From positions 1 through 64,000 of the forward strand of contig NZ_QDGA01000006.1 in NCBI RefSeq assembly GCF_003347665.1: a DNA stretch of 64,000 bases, given 5' to 3'. Made by a program: the position numbers and the translations under genes. Shown one piece after another: positions 63,384-64,000 of this stretch. The stretch's first letter is position 1. Each line of letters starts with the position of its first letter. Source of the DNA: Microvirga calopogonii (lineage in GTDB: Bacteria; Pseudomonadota; Alphaproteobacteria; Rhizobiales; Beijerinckiaceae). The notes beneath the pieces were generated by a model. It was given only the letters and a program-made list of their open reading frames with translations. It was not told the DNA's origin and searched no databases.

Positions 63384-63538
63384 TAAGCTTAAGACTGATG
63401 GCGTTCTGTGAACGCTCCGAGCAGGGGTTTTACTTCGCACGTATGGAGTCTGGCCGGTGAGCTGGCGAGTCCGGCCGGTGGACTTGGGAGATCCGGGAGC
63501 TGCCGCGACCAGGATCGACTGCGATCTAACGGGAGAAA

Positions 63539-63975
63539 GAGTGACAGGTCCATTGTGAACCGGCCTGTCACTCGGCTGTAAGGCGGACCGATCTACGGCC
63601 TGTCGTTCTGTCTGGTCCCGTGGCATGTCTCGACCAGGCGGGGAGGGTGCCCTCGGCCTCGATGGCGCTGGCGCGAAGGGCTGGGCGGCTGCTCGATGTG
63701 ACAGGCCGCTTTGCTTCAGACCTGTCACTTCGCTCCGGCAGGGCGGCAACCGATCTGGCTCGTCTGATGGAGCGTGTGGGTCGCAGGCTCCCGCCGACAG
63801 GCGAGCATGTATAGGGCTCGCAGGTGGAGCCGAGTGTGAGTGGCCGCAAAGCGAAGCCTTTGTGTCGTAAGGGCTTGGGCGAGGTTCTGACAGGCGTTCG
63901 CATCCCTGAGCTGTCGGCGGGATGAAAGCTCCATAGCAGGGCAACCTGTCAGAGCGGTCCTGGAGGAATGACAGG
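63539..63975. repeat. TGACAGG-N15-CCTGTCA inverted-repeat array
   Basis: Pairs at 63539-63573 (10-bp perfect arms GAGTGACAGG/CCTGTCACTC), 63698-63728 (8-bp arms) and 63888-63916 (right arm imperfect), each with a 15-bp spacer. A fourth pair in the opposite orientation (CCTGTCA-N17-TGACAGG) lies at 63945-63975. Equal spacers suggest binding by one dimeric protein, such as a Rep or regulator. Confidence 0.75.
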
Positions 63976-64000
63976 TGATGGTCGAAAAGACCTTTCACAT

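Larger units (their letters stand above)
62289..64000. other. Repeat-rich, apparently non-coding tract
   Basis: About 1.7 kb without a convincing gene. The open frames here (for example 62377-62847 and 63105-63998 on the minus strand) are Pro/Arg/Ser-rich with no known similarity. The tract contains several inverted and direct repeats listed separately. It could be a replication or partition control region, with rep or par genes outside the window, or a recombination-worn segment. Confidence 0.5.

Noticed and set aside
63105..63998. Minus-strand open frame of 297 codons at the right edge
   Set aside because: Pro/Arg/Ser-rich translation, no RBS, overlaps the repeat array; considered non-coding.
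1..64000. CRISPR array, tRNA, rRNA or riboswitch
   Set aside because: No regularly spaced direct-repeat array, no cloverleaf-like sequence with tRNA invariant bases and no recognisable riboswitch were seen on reading; a covariance-model scan would be needed to exclude small RNAs.

Overview
This 64 kb window looks like part of a large conjugative plasmid, or an integrated conjugative region, from an alphaproteobacterium. The GC-rich composition, the VirB/VirD4 gene set, the MobA/MobL-type relaxase and the IS content suggest Hyphomicrobiales, perhaps the Methylobacteriaceae. That taxonomic call is inference. No chromosomal housekeeping genes, rRNA or tRNA genes were seen. Almost all genes lie on the minus strand, so transcription mostly runs from high to low coordinates.

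Layout. (1) 1-7.4 kb: an IS3-family element next to a run of three tyrosine recombinase genes. The first and third are broken by frameshifts, and the IS element also truncates the third. A 50-bp perfect palindrome lies just upstream. (2) 7.5-18.6 kb: accessory genes, mostly unknown, including a C5-cytosine methyltransferase with an unusual repeat array in its recognition region, a uracil-DNA-glycosylase-like protein and a RecD-like helicase with an in-frame stop near its start. (3) 18.7-21.8 kb: a VirB6-like protein with a lysozyme-like N-terminal domain, between a small membrane protein and a secreted protein. (4) 21.9-35.7 kb: DNA-metabolism genes: a UvrD-like helicase, SSB, a giant protein with a DprA-like domain, a CHC2/Toprim primase-like protein, a Rad52-family annealing protein and a YqaJ-like protein that seems to lack nuclease residues. 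A few plus-strand unknowns and a queuosine-precursor-type transporter follow. (5) 35.7-57.2 kb: a second UvrD-like helicase and the conjugation block. In transcription order this is relaxase, unknown protein, DnaB-like helicase, small XRE regulator, virB2, virB3, virB4, two virB5-like genes, a virB7-type lipoprotein, virB8, virB9, virB10, virB11, a Pmp3-like protein, an unknown and virD4. (6) 57.2-64 kb: a possible oriT-containing intergenic region, a SleB-type cell-wall hydrolase, a GntR/FCD regulator, an intact IS630 element, a SAM methyltransferase and a 1.7 kb apparently non-coding tract rich in inverted and direct repeats.

How the parts fit: the relaxase and VirD4 would deliver DNA to the VirB channel. 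The lysozyme-like domain of VirB6 and the SleB hydrolase could open peptidoglycan in place of a separate VirB1. SSB, primase, helicases and the Rad52-like protein could process and recombine incoming single-stranded DNA, and the cytosine methyltransferase may protect it. No replication initiator or partition genes were recognised; the repeat-rich right end may lie next to them. Four genes shorter than 60 codons were found by direct reading, including the VirB7-type lipoprotein and the XRE regulator.
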